NCBI GenBank assembly: GCA_002737585.1
Contig: NSIA01000130.1
Location: 3,248 to 11,070 of the forward strand
Length of the DNA: 7,823 nt
Direction: 5' to 3'
From: Planctomycetaceae bacterium
GTDB taxonomy: Bacteria > Planctomycetota > Phycisphaerae > Phycisphaerales > SM1A02
The stretch's first letter is position 1, and each line of letters begins with the position of its first letter. This document shows, piece after piece, positions 6,907-7,823 of this stretch. The notes under the pieces are model-generated. The model saw nothing but the letters and a program-made list of their open reading frames with translations. It did no database searches and was not told the DNA's origin. Made by a program: the position numbers and the translations under genes.

Positions 6907-7668
6907 TTACGAGAGATTCAGCTCAATCTCAATCGTGCCGTTGATCTTGTCCTGCATGATGCCGATCTTCTGCTCGCGGGCGAGCTCAAGCATTGCCAGG
7001 AACAAACCGATCGCCTCGCCGCGGCTTCGACCCTTAAAGATGTCTTGCAGTGTCATTCGCTTCTCGGGCGCATGATCAAGGCGGTCCACCAAGTCGGACT
7101 GATGCAATGAAATCGGCGTGTCGTCGTACTCCACGCGGTGGTCGCCCACCTTGGAAAGATCAATGCCCGCAACAATCCGCTCGTAGGCCTCAATCAAGTC
7201 CATCATGTGGACGTCTTCCATGTCGTACTCGCGCTCGGGCTCTTCAGGGAGCGTGGCGCCGCGACCGGATACCGACCAACGCTGCGCGAACTCCTGGCGC
7301 AGGCGCGAAAGTTCATCCGCTGCAGTGCGGTACTTCTGATACGCAAGCAACTGCTTCACCAGCTCAAAGCGTGGGTCAGTGTCATCAAGCGCCCCGCCCT
7401 CGCCGCCTTCACCCGGACCGCGCGCGCTTGCAGGCGTCAGCGTTCGACTCTTAATTTCCACCAGCGTGGCAGCCATCACCAAGAACTCGCCAGCAACATC
7501 AATGTCAATGGTGTGCAGCTCCTTCAGGAACGCAAAGTATTGCTCAGTGAGCTGCCGGATCGGAATATCCGCAATATCCACCTCCGCCCGACGGATCAGG
7601 AAGAGGAGCAGGTCCATGGGACCCTGAAAACTGTCGAGCCGCACTTGATAATCGTCCTGGAACGCCAT
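6907..7668 (-). CDS. scpA: Segregation and condensation protein A (condensin kleisin subunit)
   Basis: Kleisin subunit of the bacterial SMC-ScpAB condensin, which bridges the two SMC heads and helps compact and separate chromosomes. The 253 residues show the usual pattern: an N-terminal SMC-neck-binding domain with FQGPMDLLLFLI (14-25), VDIADIPI (30-37), and EFLVMAATLVEIKSRTLTP (61-79); a Gly-rich linker (83-92); a central helical segment (about 100-132) where ScpB binds in the family; an acidic stretch (141-152); and a C-terminal winged helix (about 200-250, RGEAIGLFLAMLELA). All parts are present, so it looks functional. Neither scpB nor smc is in the window; in many bacteria scpB directly follows scpA, but here scpA ends facing recQ. 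The ATG at 7668 has no Shine-Dalgarno site. A TACGCT box ends 7 nt before it. Confidence 0.96.
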   Translation of the reverse strand: MAFQDDYQVRLDSFQGPMDLLLFLIRRAEVDIADIPIRQLTEQYFAFLKELHTIDIDVAGEFLVMAATLVEIKSRTLTPASARGPGEGGEGGALDDTDPRFELVKQLLAYQKYRTAADELSRLRQEFAQRWSVSGRGATLPEEPEREYDMEDVHMMDLIEAYERIVAGIDLSKVGDHRVEYDDTPISLHQSDLVDRLDHAPEKRMTLQDIFKGRSRGEAIGLFLAMLELAREQKIGIMQDKINGTIEIELNLS

Positions 7669-7675
7669 TGCGGGA

Positions 7676-7681
7676 AGCGTA
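7676..7681 (-). promoter_or_regulatory. -10-like hexamer just upstream of scpA
   Basis: TACGCT on the minus strand ends 7 nt before the scpA ATG, with no Shine-Dalgarno site and no convincing -35. It matches the TANNNT spacing seen at recQ, the antitoxin and the next gene. Alone it is weak evidence. Confidence 0.3.
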
Positions 7682-7695
7682 CCGCGCGGCGCGGG

Positions 7696-7701
7696 TAAAC
7701 T
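7696..7701 (+). promoter_or_regulatory. -10-like hexamer just upstream of the gene at 7708
   Basis: TAAACT ends 6 nt before the ATG at 7708. No Shine-Dalgarno site or clear -35 is present. It lies 14 bp from the oppositely directed scpA box, so polymerase could hardly occupy both at once. Confidence 0.35.
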
Positions 7702-7707
7702 CGGCGC

Positions 7708-7823
7708 ATGACCGGATCCCCGAAGGCAGAACCCTCTCAGGCAGCCACCGAACGCGAAGAAACTGCCTTCATTTCAGAGGCAATGCTCGCCGAAGCTGAG
7801 GCCGTTCGCCGCACCGCCGCCCG
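7708..7823 (+). CDS. 5' end of a divergent gene of unknown function (partial)
   Basis: An open frame from ATG 7708 runs without a stop to the window edge (38 codons), starting MTGSPKAEPSQAATEREE and continuing with an Ala/Glu-rich, probably helical stretch that includes AMLAEAEAVRR. There is no signal peptide and no recognisable domain in what can be seen. Support comes from the divergent placement 39 bp from the scpA start, which leaves room for a shared promoter region, and from the TAAACT box 6 nt before the ATG. The fragment is too short to assign a function. Confidence 0.5.
   Translation, partial: MTGSPKAEPSQAATEREETAFISEAMLAEAEAVRRTAA

Noticed and set aside
6891..6908. Small hairpin CGCG-tag-CGCG followed by a short T-run between recQ and scpA
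   Set aside because: A 4-bp stem and three Ts are too weak to call a terminator, although a bidirectional one would suit the convergent ends.

Overview
This is a G+C-rich bacterial chromosomal window made almost entirely of core genes packed close together. It holds six complete, confidently identified genes and two fragments at the edges. The best lineage guess is a Planctomycetota-like (possibly Phycisphaerae-type) bacterium, at modest confidence. The guess rests on the general look of the proteins (a long basic N-terminus on PssA, an ScpA with a Gly-rich insert, a PBP4-type DacB) and on scattered biosynthetic genes outside the usual operons. No rRNA, tRNA, CRISPR array, insertion sequence or phage gene is visible.

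Layout. Positions 1-52 hold the last codons of an upstream gene whose stop codon overlaps the start of pssA (49-1038, phosphatidylserine synthase) in an ATGA junction. After 63 bp comes trpB (1102-2307, tryptophan synthase beta chain) with no trpA beside it. A 166-bp gap leads to dacB (2474-4051), an exported PBP4-type D-alanyl-D-alanine carboxypeptidase/endopeptidase with a good Shine-Dalgarno site. A type II toxin-antitoxin pair of the FitAB/VapBC class lies on the minus strand (antitoxin 4477-4734, PIN toxin 4055-4480). It meets dacB tail to tail with 3 bp between the stop codons. A small AT-rich divergent promoter region separates it from recQ (4923-6890, RecQ helicase with RQC and HRDC domains). 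recQ converges on scpA (6907-7668, minus, condensin kleisin subunit). A new gene of unknown function starts divergently from scpA at 7708 and runs off the window.

How the genes relate. pssA and its upstream partner probably form a phospholipid operon. dacB acts on peptidoglycan outside the cytoplasmic membrane. recQ and scpA serve DNA repair and chromosome segregation but are convergent, not co-transcribed. The toxin-antitoxin pair is the only accessory element and looks intact.

The most notable pattern is in translation and transcription starts. Four of the six genes that do not use an ATGA-coupled start have a -10-like TANNNT hexamer ending 6-8 nt before the ATG: the antitoxin, recQ, scpA and the last gene. 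They have no Shine-Dalgarno site at that spacing, an arrangement expected for leaderless mRNAs. dacB instead has GGAG, while pssA and the toxin start in ATGA overlaps. At the antitoxin, a leaderless-type promoter, a 14-bp near-palindrome (likely operator) and a second start codon with a good Shine-Dalgarno site all overlap. I found no clearly new biological system; the rest is ordinary housekeeping sequence.
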